From Paenarthrobacter sp. A20 (GTDB lineage: Bacteria; Actinomycetota; Actinomycetes; Actinomycetales; Micrococcaceae), in NCBI RefSeq assembly GCF_024168825.1, contig NZ_JALJWH010000001.1:4092001-4156000 (forward strand): 64,000 nucleotides of DNA. Reading direction: 5' to 3'. This document shows positions 43,608 through 52,323 of this stretch, piece after piece; the first letter of the stretch is position 1, and the number at the start of each line of letters is the position of its first letter. Below the pieces are notes generated by a model that searched no databases, was not told where the DNA came from, and saw only the letters and a program-made list of their open reading frames with translations. The position numbers and the translations under genes were made by a program.

Positions 43608-44936
43608 GTGAGTAGAGCCACGTCCTGGGACCATCCCGCAACTTCCTTGTATACAGACCACTATGAACTGACGATGCTTCAGGCCGCCTTGCACTCGGGT
43701 GCAGCGCATCGCCGGTCGGTGTTCGAAGCCTTTGCCCGGCGTTTGCCCGATGGCCGGCGTTATGGCGTGGTGGGGGGCACCGGGCGCCTCTTGGAAGGCA
43801 TCGCCGACTTCCGGTTCGGCGATGCTGAACTGGCATTCCTTGAACAGAACAAGGTGGTCAACCAGGAGACCTTGGACTTCCTTGCCGGCTACAAGTTCAG
43901 CGGCGACATCTGGGGCTACGCCGAAGGTGACGCCTATTTCCCCAACTCCCCCATCCTCATCGTGGAATCCACGTTTGCCGAGGCCTGCATCCTGGAAACC
44001 TTCATCCTGTCAGTCCTCAACCATGACAGCGCCATAGCATCCGCTGCCTCGCGGATGACCTCCGCGGCCGGCACCCGCCCCTGCATCGAGATGGGCTCCC
44101 GGCGCACCCAGGAGGAATCGGCGACGGCGGCAGCCCGCGCCGCCGTGATTGCCGGCTTCGCCAGCACCTCCAACCTGGAGGCCGGGCGGCGCTACGGCAT
44201 CAAGACCGTCGGTACGGCCGCCCACTCCTTCACGCTGCTCCATGACACCGAGCGCGAAGCGTTCGAAGCACAGATCGCGGCCTTCGGACCCGGGACGTCG
44301 CTGCTGGTGGACACCTACGACGTCGAAACCGCTGTGCGCACCGCCGTCGAACTAGCCGGCGACAAACTCGGGGCAGTCCGCCTCGATTCCGGCGATCTGA
44401 TTGCGCAGGCACAGTGGGTCCGCCAATTGCTCGATGACCTTGGCAACGTCAACACCCGCATCGTGGTGACATCGGACCTCGACGAGTTCGCGATCGCGGC
44501 CCTGCAGTCCGCCCCGGTGGACTCCTATGGTGTTGGCACATCGCTGGTCACCGGTTCCGGTGCCCCGACCGCCAGCATGGTCTACAAGCTGGTCAGCCGC
44601 ACCAACGACGCCGGGGAATTCATCTCGGTGGCCAAGGCCGCCAAGAACAAGGCGAGTGTTGGCGGACGCAAATACGCCCTTCGCAAACTCAATGACCGAG
44701 GCCGGGCCACCCAGGAAGTCGTGGGGATCGGCCACCCTCCCGAAGACGACGGCAACGACCGTGCCCTGCTTCACCAGTTCGTGAAGAACGGCGAGGTATT
44801 GCCGGGCTGGACAGGGCCCGAAGGCGTGGTTCGCGCCAAGGAGAGGCACGCCGCAACCATGGCCGAGCTTCCCGCCGTCGTCAATCGGCTGCAGCGCGGC
44901 GAGGCCGCCATTCCCACAATCTACGAGGAGAACTGA
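43608..44936 (+). CDS. pncB: Nicotinate phosphoribosyltransferase
   Basis: Converts nicotinate to nicotinate mononucleotide in NAD salvage. It is 442 aa from GTG 43608. Typical stretches are LYTDHYELTMLQAAL, GYAEGDAYFPNSPILIVE, the catalytic GTAAHSFTLLHDTEREAF with its histidine, VRLDSGDLIAQAQWVRQLLDD and the phosphate-binding SYGVGTSLVTGSGAPTA. Its stop overlaps the pncA start by one base (TGATG), so both salvage steps are made together. Confidence 0.96.
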   Translation: MSRATSWDHPATSLYTDHYELTMLQAALHSGAAHRRSVFEAFARRLPDGRRYGVVGGTGRLLEGIADFRFGDAELAFLEQNKVVNQETLDFLAGYKFSGDIWGYAEGDAYFPNSPILIVESTFAEACILETFILSVLNHDSAIASAASRMTSAAGTRPCIEMGSRRTQEESATAAARAAVIAGFASTSNLEAGRRYGIKTVGTAAHSFTLLHDTEREAFEAQIAAFGPGTSLLVDTYDVETAVRTAVELAGDKLGAVRLDSGDLIAQAQWVRQLLDDLGNVNTRIVVTSDLDEFAIAALQSAPVDSYGVGTSLVTGSGAPTASMVYKLVSRTNDAGEFISVAKAAKNKASVGGRKYALRKLNDRGRATQEVVGIGHPPEDDGNDRALLHQFVKNGEVLPGWTGPEGVVRAKERHAATMAELPAVVNRLQRGEAAIPTIYEEN

Positions 44937-45562
44937 TGTCCCGCGCCCTGATCATCGTCGACGTCCAAAACGACTTCTGCGAGGGCGGCACCCTGGCCGT
45001 CGAAGGTGGTGCGGCCATCGCCGGAGCCATCACGGAATATGTAGACGCCAACCAGCAACACTTCGACCACATCGTGGCAACCCAGGATTGGCACATCGAA
45101 CCGGGCGACCATTTTTCCGATGACCCCGACATGGTGGATTCCTGGCCTCCGCACTGCCGGGCCCGGACCAAAGGCGCGGAGCTGCACGAGGACCTGGACC
45201 CCGAGTACATCCAGGCATATTTCCGCAAGGGCCAGTACACGGCGGCCTACTCCGGATTCGAGGGTGTCCTGGCGCCCGAGGATGACGTTCCGTCAGGAGA
45301 CATCAAGGCAGGTGCAGCCTTAGCCGAAGTCTTCGACGAAGACGCTATTGGCCTGGACGACTGGCTGCAAAGCCACGACGTCGAGGAGGTCGTCGTCGTA
45401 GGCCTGACGACGGACTACTGCGTCAAGTCGACAGCGCTCGACGCAGTCCAGGCCGGATATGGCACGACGGTCATTGCCGGGCTTACCGCAGGAATCGCAG
45501 AGGACCTCGATGGGGTGTTCGACGAAATGGAAGCGGCCGGCGTCGAAGTTGAACGCGACTGA
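44936..45562 (+). CDS. pncA: Nicotinamidase
   Basis: Hydrolyses nicotinamide to nicotinate, feeding PncB. It is 208 aa in the isochorismatase-like fold. The catalytic triad is visible as D9 (VDVQNDFCEGG), K98 (FRKGQYTAAYSGF) and C162 (TTDYCVKSTALDA); the metal-site DWH of ATQDWHIEPGDHF is also present. Homologues activate the drug pyrazinamide in mycobacteria. A terminator hairpin follows. Confidence 0.96.
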   Translation: MSRALIIVDVQNDFCEGGTLAVEGGAAIAGAITEYVDANQQHFDHIVATQDWHIEPGDHFSDDPDMVDSWPPHCRARTKGAELHEDLDPEYIQAYFRKGQYTAAYSGFEGVLAPEDDVPSGDIKAGAALAEVFDEDAIGLDDWLQSHDVEEVVVVGLTTDYCVKSTALDAVQAGYGTTVIAGLTAGIAEDLDGVFDEMEAAGVEVERD

Positions 45563-45579
45563 GACAGCGTAATGACAGC

Positions 45580-45607
45580 AAAGGGCGCCGCAACCGCGGC
45601 GCCCTTT
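45580..45607. terminator. Bidirectional terminator between pncA and the helicase gene
   Basis: A 12-bp perfect GC-rich stem AAAGGGCGCCGC with an AACC loop and a short T run, between two convergent genes. Confidence 0.88.
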
Positions 45608-45634
45608 GGCGTATCTGACTGGGTCTGGAGGCGG

Positions 45635-47410
45635 CTATTTCCGGCCGATGAACCAGTCCTGGAGCTTGCGCAGGCGGGCCTGCAATTGCTCCTCATTGGC
45701 TTGGGCGACTGCCGGGCCGCCACACACTTCACGAAGTTTGGTGTGCACAACTCCGTGCGGGGTGCCGGTACGGGCAGCCCAGGCAGCGACGTTCTTGGCC
45801 AGCTCGTTCCGAAGATCCATAAGCATCCGGTGGTCAGGCACAGCCGGTGCGGCCGCAGCCGCCAGCGGTGACTGGCGTTTCTTGCGCGACTGCTGATCGT
45901 GCTGGCGTTGACGCAGCAGCGTCCCCACCTGCTCGGCGTCGAGGAGCCCGGGAATGCCCAGGAAGTCCAGTTCATCATCGGAACCGATGTCCGCTCCCGT
46001 GCCGAACTCGCCACCATCAAAGAGGACGCGGTCAAACGACGCTTGGGAGTCCAGTGCTTCGAACTTGCCCTTGGTGAGCTCGTCCGATGCTTTGTCCTCC
46101 CGGTTGGCCTCTGCCATGAGGTTCTCTTCGGGATTGAAGAGGCCGTCCTCGTCCTTCTCCGGGCGGTCCAAAGCGTGGTCGCGCTCTGCCTCCATGGTGT
46201 TGGCGAGAATCATCAACGGCGGCACGGACGGCAGAAAGACCGACGCCGTCTCGCCCCTCTTGCGGGCACGCACAAAACGTCCCACGGCCTGGGCGAAGAA
46301 CAACGGCGTGGAGGTGGAGGTGGCATAGACGCCGACAGAAAGGCGCGGCACGTCAACACCTTCGGACACCATCCGGACAGCCACCATCCAGCGCTGTTCA
46401 CCCGCGGAGAAGTCCTCGATCTTGCTCGAGGCCTTGGAGTCGTCCGAAAGGATCACCGTGGGCGACTGCCCCGTGATTTTCTTCAGCTGGCCCGCATAGG
46501 CGCGGGCGTCGTCGTGGTCCGTGGCAATGACCAGCCCACCGGCGTCCGGTACCGTCCGCCGGACCTCGCTGAGGCGCTTGTCCGCCGCTGCAAGGACAGC
46601 GGGGATCCACTCGCCGGTGGGATTCAACGCCGTGCGCCACGCCTGTGAGGTGATGTCCTTGGTGACGGCAGCTTCACCCAGCGAGGCAGCCATTTCGTCA
46701 CCGGCGCTGGTACGCCACCGCATCTGCCCCGAATAAGCCATGAAGAGCACGGGGCGGACCACGTGGTCCCGCAGCGCATTGCCGTAACCGTAGGTGTAAT
46801 CGGCTTTCGAACGCCGGATACCGTCACGGTCCTCGGCGTATTCGACGAACGGAATAGGCGAGGTATCCGAACGGAACGGGGTACCTGTCAGGGACAAGCG
46901 CCTCGCAGCCGGATCAAATGCCTCACGCAGGCCGTCTCCCCAGGACAGGGCTTCGCCGCCGTGGTGGATTTCGTCCAGGATCACCAAGGTGCGCGCCGCT
47001 TCAGTCTTGGCGCGGTGCAGCATTGGCTTGCTGGCTACCTGCGCATAGGTGACGGCCACGCCCACGAAACCGCGACCGTGCTGGCCATCGGAGTTCTTGA
47101 AGTTGGGATCTATCGCGATCCCGACCTTGGCTGCGGCATCTGCCCATTGCCTCTTCAAGTGGTCCGTGGGAGCAACGATGGTAATCCGGTTGACCACGCC
47201 GCTGTCCAGCAGCGTGGTGGCGATACGCAGGGCGAAGGTGGTCTTACCGGCGCCCGGCGTTGCCACGGCGAGGAAGTCCTTCGGGTTGCGGGTCATGTAG
47301 AGGTCAAGGGCCTCCTGCTGCCAAGCGCGAAGCTTGGGTGCGGTGCCCCAGGCGGCCCGTTCAGGGTACGCCGGAGGCAGGGATGGACCACCAAAAAGTG
47401 TCTCTGTCAT
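45635..47410 (-). CDS. Superfamily 2 DEAD/DEAH-box helicase, XPB-like
   Basis: A 591-aa helicase. Motif I is ATPGAGKTTF (K56), motif II is ILDEIHHGGE (DEIH), motif III is SLTGTPFR and motif VI lies in FFAQAVGRFVRARKRG. The Q-like opening LRAWQQEALDLYM precedes motif I, as in XPB/type III restriction helicases. Residues about 430–591 form a charged C-terminal region without a known domain. An SD of GGGGGAG precedes the ATG. It lies next to DUF3039, a conserved actinobacterial pairing. Its nucleic-acid target is unknown. Confidence 0.92.
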   Translation of the reverse strand: MTETLFGGPSLPPAYPERAAWGTAPKLRAWQQEALDLYMTRNPKDFLAVATPGAGKTTFALRIATTLLDSGVVNRITIVAPTDHLKRQWADAAAKVGIAIDPNFKNSDGQHGRGFVGVAVTYAQVASKPMLHRAKTEAARTLVILDEIHHGGEALSWGDGLREAFDPAARRLSLTGTPFRSDTSPIPFVEYAEDRDGIRRSKADYTYGYGNALRDHVVRPVLFMAYSGQMRWRTSAGDEMAASLGEAAVTKDITSQAWRTALNPTGEWIPAVLAAADKRLSEVRRTVPDAGGLVIATDHDDARAYAGQLKKITGQSPTVILSDDSKASSKIEDFSAGEQRWMVAVRMVSEGVDVPRLSVGVYATSTSTPLFFAQAVGRFVRARKRGETASVFLPSVPPLMILANTMEAERDHALDRPEKDEDGLFNPEENLMAEANREDKASDELTKGKFEALDSQASFDRVLFDGGEFGTGADIGSDDELDFLGIPGLLDAEQVGTLLRQRQHDQQSRKKRQSPLAAAAAPAVPDHRMLMDLRNELAKNVAAWAARTGTPHGVVHTKLREVCGGPAVAQANEEQLQARLRKLQDWFIGRK

Positions 47411-47522
47411 GCTGACTCCCCCGGCCTGATGGCAACGACCATTAACCCCGGCTCCTTGGGCACACCAAAGCGCACAATAAAGCGGTGACGATCAGAAGGG
47501 ACCCGTGTTCTCTTCCCACCCA

Positions 47523-47852
47523 CTACTTGGAGTTGCCCGGGCCGCCGTTTTTTCCACCGTCGTTGCCGGGGCGGAGGCCTTCGTAGATCTCCTTGCACTC
47601 CGGGCAGACAGGGAACTTCTGCGGATCGCGGCCCGGCGTCCAGACCTTGCCGCACAAGGCAATGACGGGCTCGCCGGTCAAAGCCGACTCCATGATCTTT
47701 TCCTTGCGGACATAGTGGGAAAACCGCTCACGGTCGCCGGGTTCCACTTCCTGGCGCGTTTCCTCGCGCTCAATGGTGGCAGTGGACGTTCCGGCTCCGG
47801 AAAGCTCGCGCATGGGGTCGTTTTCGAATGGATCCGGAGGAAGCGTAGTCAT
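47523..47852 (-). CDS. DUF3039 protein
   Basis: A 109-aa small protein with a likely zinc site: C-x(17)-C-x2-C in ALCGKVWTPGRDPQKFPVCPECKEIY. The conserved core also includes RFSHYVRKEKIMESALTGEPVIA. I use ATG 47852, since a TAAGAT element ends 7 bases upstream; longer starts would overlap nagB. The C-terminus is glycine- and asparagine-rich. Function is unknown. Confidence 0.88.
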   Translation of the reverse strand: MTTLPPDPFENDPMRELSGAGTSTATIEREETRQEVEPGDRERFSHYVRKEKIMESALTGEPVIALCGKVWTPGRDPQKFPVCPECKEIYEGLRPGNDGGKNGGPGNSK

Positions 47853-47859
47853 GCCAAAC

Positions 47860-47865
47860 ATCTTA
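47860..47865 (-). promoter_or_regulatory. −10 element of a leaderless promoter for the DUF3039 gene
   Basis: TAAGAT on the minus strand, then 7 bases, then ATG 47852. Confidence 0.55.
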
Positions 47866-47869
47866 CCGT

Positions 47870-48652
47870 CTACAGCCCCTGCCACTCCGGCTTGTTGTCG
47901 TAGGTGTGCCGATAGTAATCAGCCAGTTTCAGCGAGGACGCGGCTGCCTCGTCCACCAAAATAGTGGCGTGGGGGTGCATCTGGAGGACGGAGGCGGCGC
48001 AAATGGCGGCTACCGGCCCCTCTACGAAGTCGCGCACAGCCTGCGCCTTTTGGGCGCCCGTTGCGACCAGGACCACATGGCGGGCATCCATGATGGTCCC
48101 CAGGCCCTGCGTCACCACGTGGTGGGGAACGTCGTCAATGGTGTCGAAGAAACGGGCATTGTCCTTGCGCGTCTGCTCAATCAAGGTCTTGATGCGCGTC
48201 CGGGAGGCAAGGGAAGAACCGGGTTCGTTGAAGCCGATGTGCCCGTCGGTCCCGACACCCAGGATCTGGAGATCCACGCCGCCCACGGCCTTGATGGCGT
48301 CCTCATAGGCCTGGCATGCAGCCTCAAGGTCCTCGGCCGCACCGTCCGGCCCGTGGACATTCTCCGGCTTGATGTTCACGCGATTGGTAAATTCGCGCCG
48401 GATCACCTCGCGGTAGGACTCCGGGTGACCGGCTTCAAGGCCTACGTACTCGTCCAAGGCGAAGCCGTGGGCTTCACTGAAGTCCAGTCCCCCGGCGTCG
48501 TAACGGCGTGCCAGTTCGTCGTAGACAGGCAGCGGAGAGGATCCCGTAGCCAAGCCCAGCACTGCATTCGGCTTGCGGCGCACCAACGCTTCAATGGCAT
48601 CGGCTGCAAGTGCACCGATCTGCTTGGTGCCAGGGAGAATGACAACTTCCAT
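47870..48652 (-). CDS. nagB: Glucosamine-6-phosphate deaminase
   Basis: Converts glucosamine-6-phosphate to fructose-6-phosphate and ammonia, closing amino-sugar catabolism after NagA. It is 260 aa from ATG 48652, which has AGAAAGG 8 bases upstream; GTG 48658 is in frame. Family markers are LGLATGSSPLPVYDEL, FALDEYVGL with the catalytic aspartate, LGVGTDGHIGFNEPGSS and ATGAQKAQAVRDFVEGP. nagA lies 10 kb away in this window, on the other strand. Confidence 0.96.
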   Translation of the reverse strand: MEVVILPGTKQIGALAADAIEALVRRKPNAVLGLATGSSPLPVYDELARRYDAGGLDFSEAHGFALDEYVGLEAGHPESYREVIRREFTNRVNIKPENVHGPDGAAEDLEAACQAYEDAIKAVGGVDLQILGVGTDGHIGFNEPGSSLASRTRIKTLIEQTRKDNARFFDTIDDVPHHVVTQGLGTIMDARHVVLVATGAQKAQAVRDFVEGPVAAICAASVLQMHPHATILVDEAAASSLKLADYYRHTYDNKPEWQGL

Positions 48653-48738
48653 CGTCACGGCCTTTCTAAGTAGGGTCTAAGAGCTTTCTGACACAGACGT
48701 TATCCCATGTCCCACCTATGGGCATGGTTGTTACGGAG

Positions 48739-50310
48739 CTAGCGGTTCACGCTGAGCTGGGCGAACATTTCCGGACCCCGCGCATCCAACCATTTTCCCC
48801 CGAGACGGACGCCGACGACGAACAGGATGACGCCCAACAACGGACCTGCCACCAGGTTGATCCAGCCGGCTTGAGTACCCCCAGTGAAAGCCTGGACGGC
48901 CACCAATGCAAGTTCCGGCACCAACAGGAGGGCCAGGACGCCCATGCCCACAAACTGAACGGCCAAGGTCTGGGCGACGTTGCCCGGCGGTTTCTTGAAA
49001 GGGCTGTCGCCCGGCAGTGGTACGGCGATGTTGTAGCGGGCCGAAATGACCGATGAAAGTCCCAACCCGGTGAACAGGGTTCCGATGGACAACCCCAGCA
49101 GGTTGGGCAGCCACTGCCAATCGCCGGTGACAAACAGCGGCCCCACGGTGAAGATCAACACTATTGGAAGCGATATGGCCAAGCAGGCCAAGGCGCGGCC
49201 CAACCTGTCGTCGACTCCCCGAACCCCCGCAGCGAGGTGGAGGGCGAACGCGGTGTTGTCGTAGGAGACATCAGCGCAAATGGACCAGGCCATGACGAAA
49301 GCCGTCAGGGGTCCCAGAATCATCAGCAAGCCATAATTACCGCTCTGGGAGCCGCTGAAAAAGAAGAGCACCGGGAACAAAGGAACAATCACCAAGGACG
49401 CGGCGTACCTGGGATCCTTCAACCAGTAGATCAATGCCCTGGCGGCAACAGCCCCGGACGGCGTTCCGGGAAGCAGGCCGAACAGACCGAGTTTCCCGCC
49501 CTTCCGGGCAGATCCGCCGGAGTACGGCGGGGTCACCAAGGCCCGCTTCAGAAGCACATGCCAGCACAGGAGCAGACCGGCAATTGTGGCCACCGAGATG
49601 AGGAGCTTCAACCCCGCTGCGGCCACGCTGCCTGAGTCAAGGTCGCCACCGAGGGACCATGCAGCACCAAGGGGTGTCCACGATACTGTCCTGGCAAGCA
49701 CCGGAAGGTAATCGGCACTGCCACGCACGCCGTCCACAACTCCCAGCATGATGGGACCCAGCAAGACCAAGGGTATGAAGACGATGATGCTGCTGACATC
49801 CTTGAAGCGGCGTGACGCTGCCAAGCCGGCTGTCGCCGTCGTCACCACTTTGGACAACACTATGCACGTCAGCGCGCCAAGGATTGCACCCAGCAAAGCG
49901 CCGGCCACGGCCGGAACACTCCGCCACCAGGTTCCTACTGTCCCCAGGGCGGCCAGCAAGGTGGCCATGCCGGGGATGCCGATGAACCCTGCAAGGGCCA
50001 GGCCGGTCAGGAGTTGTTTGGCCGGTATGGCGAACGTGGTGAACCTCGCGGGGTCCAAGGTCATGTCCGCTGCGGAAGCAACGAGCGGGATGATCGCCCA
50101 GCCCAGGACCGTGGCTGCTCCACCCAATACCACCACGGTGTGGGCGATCTCCGGATCAGCCCACCGCAGCGCTATGAGGCCTCCAATCAGGAGCACCAGC
50201 AATCCCAACGCGTAAAGCAGTCCTAAAGCCATGCCAACCAACTGCCACGGACTGCGTTTGAATCCATTAAGCAGCAGACGCCACTTCAGGCTCAGAAGGT
50301 GCGCAACCAT
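48739..50310 (-). CDS. ABC transporter permease, twelve-helix exporter type
   Basis: A 523-aa membrane protein with about twelve hydrophobic segments and a short basic start (MVAHLLSLKWRLLLNGFKRSPW). It overlaps the ATPase gene by 19 bases, which identifies it as that ATPase's membrane partner. The length fits a single-chain exporter made of two six-helix halves. No substrate can be inferred. Confidence 0.85.
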   Translation of the reverse strand: MVAHLLSLKWRLLLNGFKRSPWQLVGMALGLLYALGLLVLLIGGLIALRWADPEIAHTVVVLGGAATVLGWAIIPLVASAADMTLDPARFTTFAIPAKQLLTGLALAGFIGIPGMATLLAALGTVGTWWRSVPAVAGALLGAILGALTCIVLSKVVTTATAGLAASRRFKDVSSIIVFIPLVLLGPIMLGVVDGVRGSADYLPVLARTVSWTPLGAAWSLGGDLDSGSVAAAGLKLLISVATIAGLLLCWHVLLKRALVTPPYSGGSARKGGKLGLFGLLPGTPSGAVAARALIYWLKDPRYAASLVIVPLFPVLFFFSGSQSGNYGLLMILGPLTAFVMAWSICADVSYDNTAFALHLAAGVRGVDDRLGRALACLAISLPIVLIFTVGPLFVTGDWQWLPNLLGLSIGTLFTGLGLSSVISARYNIAVPLPGDSPFKKPPGNVAQTLAVQFVGMGVLALLLVPELALVAVQAFTGGTQAGWINLVAGPLLGVILFVVGVRLGGKWLDARGPEMFAQLSVNR

Positions 50311-51182
50311 TCCAATCCCTCCGTCCGGTGTCCGCCGCCTACCAACTGAACGAAGCGGTCTTCCAGGGTTGAACCGTTGCGGACCTCGTCAACCGATCCC
50401 GCTGCCAGAACCCGGCCACCGGCCACAACCGCCACGTGACTGCACATGCGCTGGACCAGGTCCATGACGTGGCTGGACACGATGACAGTACCTCCGGATG
50501 ACACATAGCCCTCCAGAATTCCCCGGATATTGGCAGCCGAGACAGGGTCGACGGACTCAAAAGGCTCATCAAGAACAAGGAGACGGGGCGCATGGATCAG
50601 TGCAGAGGCCAGGGCGATCTTCTTGGTCATGCCGGCGGAGTAATCAACCACCAACGAACCGGCATCGGCCTCAAGGTCCAGGGCGGCCAGCAACTCAGGA
50701 ACCCGCGAACCAACAACGTCGCGGTCCATGCCGCGGAGAAGTCCGGAGTAGGTCACCAATTGCTCGCCCGTCAGCCTGTCAAAAAGGCGCACACCATCAG
50801 GCAGGACGCCCATGAGCTTCTTGGCCTCCAACGGCCGCGCCCATACGTCGACGCCGTGGATCAAGGCCGTGCCGAAATCCGGTCGAAGAAGACCTGTAGC
50901 CATGGACAATGTTGTGGTCTTGCCAGCGCCGTTGGGGCCGACCATTCCGTAGAAGGAACCCGCAGGCACTTCGAGGCTCACACCATCCACGGCGATCTTG
51001 TCGCCGAAGCGCTTGGCCAGGCCCCGGATGGACAGCGCGGCCAGCGGCGCACCCTCGCCGGAAGCCTCAGGAGGCAAGGGCGCACCAGTTGGCTGTGGCG
51101 GTAGTGCTGCAGGGGCTTGTGGCGGCGCGGAGCCTTGTGGCGGCGCGGACGTGGGCGTGGGTTCATGGCGTGATTCCGTCAT
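50292..51182 (-). CDS. ABC transporter ATP-binding protein
   Basis: A 296-aa ATPase with a proline- and alanine-rich N-terminal tail of about 45 residues before the core. Walker A is GMVGPNGAGKTTTLSM, the signature is the degenerate VDYSAGMTKKIALASALI, Walker B is LLVLDEPFESVD and the switch is VSSHVMDL. The ATG at 51182 has TAGGCT ending 6 bases upstream and no SD. It pairs with the twelve-helix permease just downstream. Confidence 0.92.
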   Translation of the reverse strand: MTESRHEPTPTSAPPQGSAPPQAPAALPPQPTGAPLPPEASGEGAPLAALSIRGLAKRFGDKIAVDGVSLEVPAGSFYGMVGPNGAGKTTTLSMATGLLRPDFGTALIHGVDVWARPLEAKKLMGVLPDGVRLFDRLTGEQLVTYSGLLRGMDRDVVGSRVPELLAALDLEADAGSLVVDYSAGMTKKIALASALIHAPRLLVLDEPFESVDPVSAANIRGILEGYVSSGGTVIVSSHVMDLVQRMCSHVAVVAGGRVLAAGSVDEVRNGSTLEDRFVQLVGGGHRTEGLEWLRTF

Positions 51183-51188
51183 GTGACC

Positions 51189-51194
51189 AGCCTA
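51189..51194 (-). promoter_or_regulatory. −10 element of a leaderless promoter for the ABC ATPase
   Basis: TAGGCT on the minus strand, then GGTCAC, then ATG 51182. Confidence 0.5.
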
Positions 51195-51222
51195 ACCTCG
51201 CTCACGGAACCCGAACCCGGTT

Positions 51223-52323
51223 CTAGAAGCCGTGGCGGGGGACGGCACGTTGGTACTGGGGAACCCAGGGGATGTCGTGGCCCAGCTCATAGGCTGCCCT
51301 CAGCCACCAGTGGGGATCGCGCAAGGCCGCCCGGGCCATGAACACGGCATCCGCCCTGCCATTGGCAACAATGTCCTCGGCCTGGGTTGCACTCGTCAGC
51401 AGCCCCACCGCTCCGGTGGGGACGCCGGCGTCGCGCTTTACCAGTTCCGCAAACCCTGCCTGGTAGCCGGGCACCGCCCGGATCTTCTGGTGCGCAACGG
51501 CGCCGCCGCTGGAGACATCCACCAGGTCAACACCGCGCTCAGCCGCAGAACGGGCCCGACGGACTGACGCCTCACCATCCACTCCCCCGTCAGCCCAGTC
51601 CGAAGCCGAGATCCTCAGCAGGAGGGGCATGGAATCAGGAATGACTTCCCGCACAGCTTCCACCACGCTGAGCATGAGCTTGTTACGCCCCTCCTCGCTT
51701 CCACCCCAAGTGTCGGTTCGAGTGTTGATGAGCGGGCTTTGGAACTGGTGAAGCAGGTACCCGTGGGCGCCGTGGATCTCCACGGTGTCAAACCCCGAGG
51801 CAACGGCGCGGGAGGCAGCTGCCGCAAAGTCGGCCACAACGCCCTGGATGTCTTCCTCGCTCATTGCTGCAGGCGCTGCATAGCCGTCGAACGGCAGGTT
51901 CGTCGGCCCAACGGTGACCCATCCGCCGTCGGACGCCGGAACGGAACCAGAGCGGCCGGAAAAGGGCCAATAGGTTGAGGCCTTGCGCCCGGCATGGGCC
52001 AACTGGGCCCCGATCTTACAATCCACGGCCCCATGCCGGTGGACGAAGTCAACAACGCGTTCCCAGCCGGCAGCCTGCTCATCGGAGTACAGGCCGGCGT
52101 CCAAGGGGCTGATTCGCCCAACGGGGTTTACTGCTGCGGCCTCGCTCATGATCAGCGCGGCACCACCGGTCGCGAACGAGCCCAGGTGCATCAAGTGCCA
52201 GTCGTTGGGGACGCCTTCGCCGGTCTCAGGGTGGCAACTGTATTGGCACATCGGCGAAACCCACCCGCGGTGCGGGATGGTGAGTGATCGCAGCTGAAGC
52301 GGAGAGAACAGCGCGGACGGCAC
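51223..52323 (-). CDS. NADH:flavin oxidoreductase, Old Yellow Enzyme family (YqjM-like)
   Basis: FMN-dependent ene-reductase barrel, 366 aa from GTG 52323, overlapping the preceding stop by one base. Visible motifs are RGWVSPMCQYSC, with the FMN-binding cysteine of YqjM-like enzymes, KIGAQLAHAGRKAS, FDTVEIHGAHGYLLHQFQSPLINTR and the C-terminal VFMARAALRDPHWWLRAAYEL. YqjM-type enzymes reduce activated alkenes such as enones and serve in oxidative-stress or xenobiotic defence. The physiological substrate is unknown. Confidence 0.93.
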   Translation of the reverse strand: MPSALFSPLQLRSLTIPHRGWVSPMCQYSCHPETGEGVPNDWHLMHLGSFATGGAALIMSEAAAVNPVGRISPLDAGLYSDEQAAGWERVVDFVHRHGAVDCKIGAQLAHAGRKASTYWPFSGRSGSVPASDGGWVTVGPTNLPFDGYAAPAAMSEEDIQGVVADFAAAASRAVASGFDTVEIHGAHGYLLHQFQSPLINTRTDTWGGSEEGRNKLMLSVVEAVREVIPDSMPLLLRISASDWADGGVDGEASVRRARSAAERGVDLVDVSSGGAVAHQKIRAVPGYQAGFAELVKRDAGVPTGAVGLLTSATQAEDIVANGRADAVFMARAALRDPHWWLRAAYELGHDIPWVPQYQRAVPRHGF

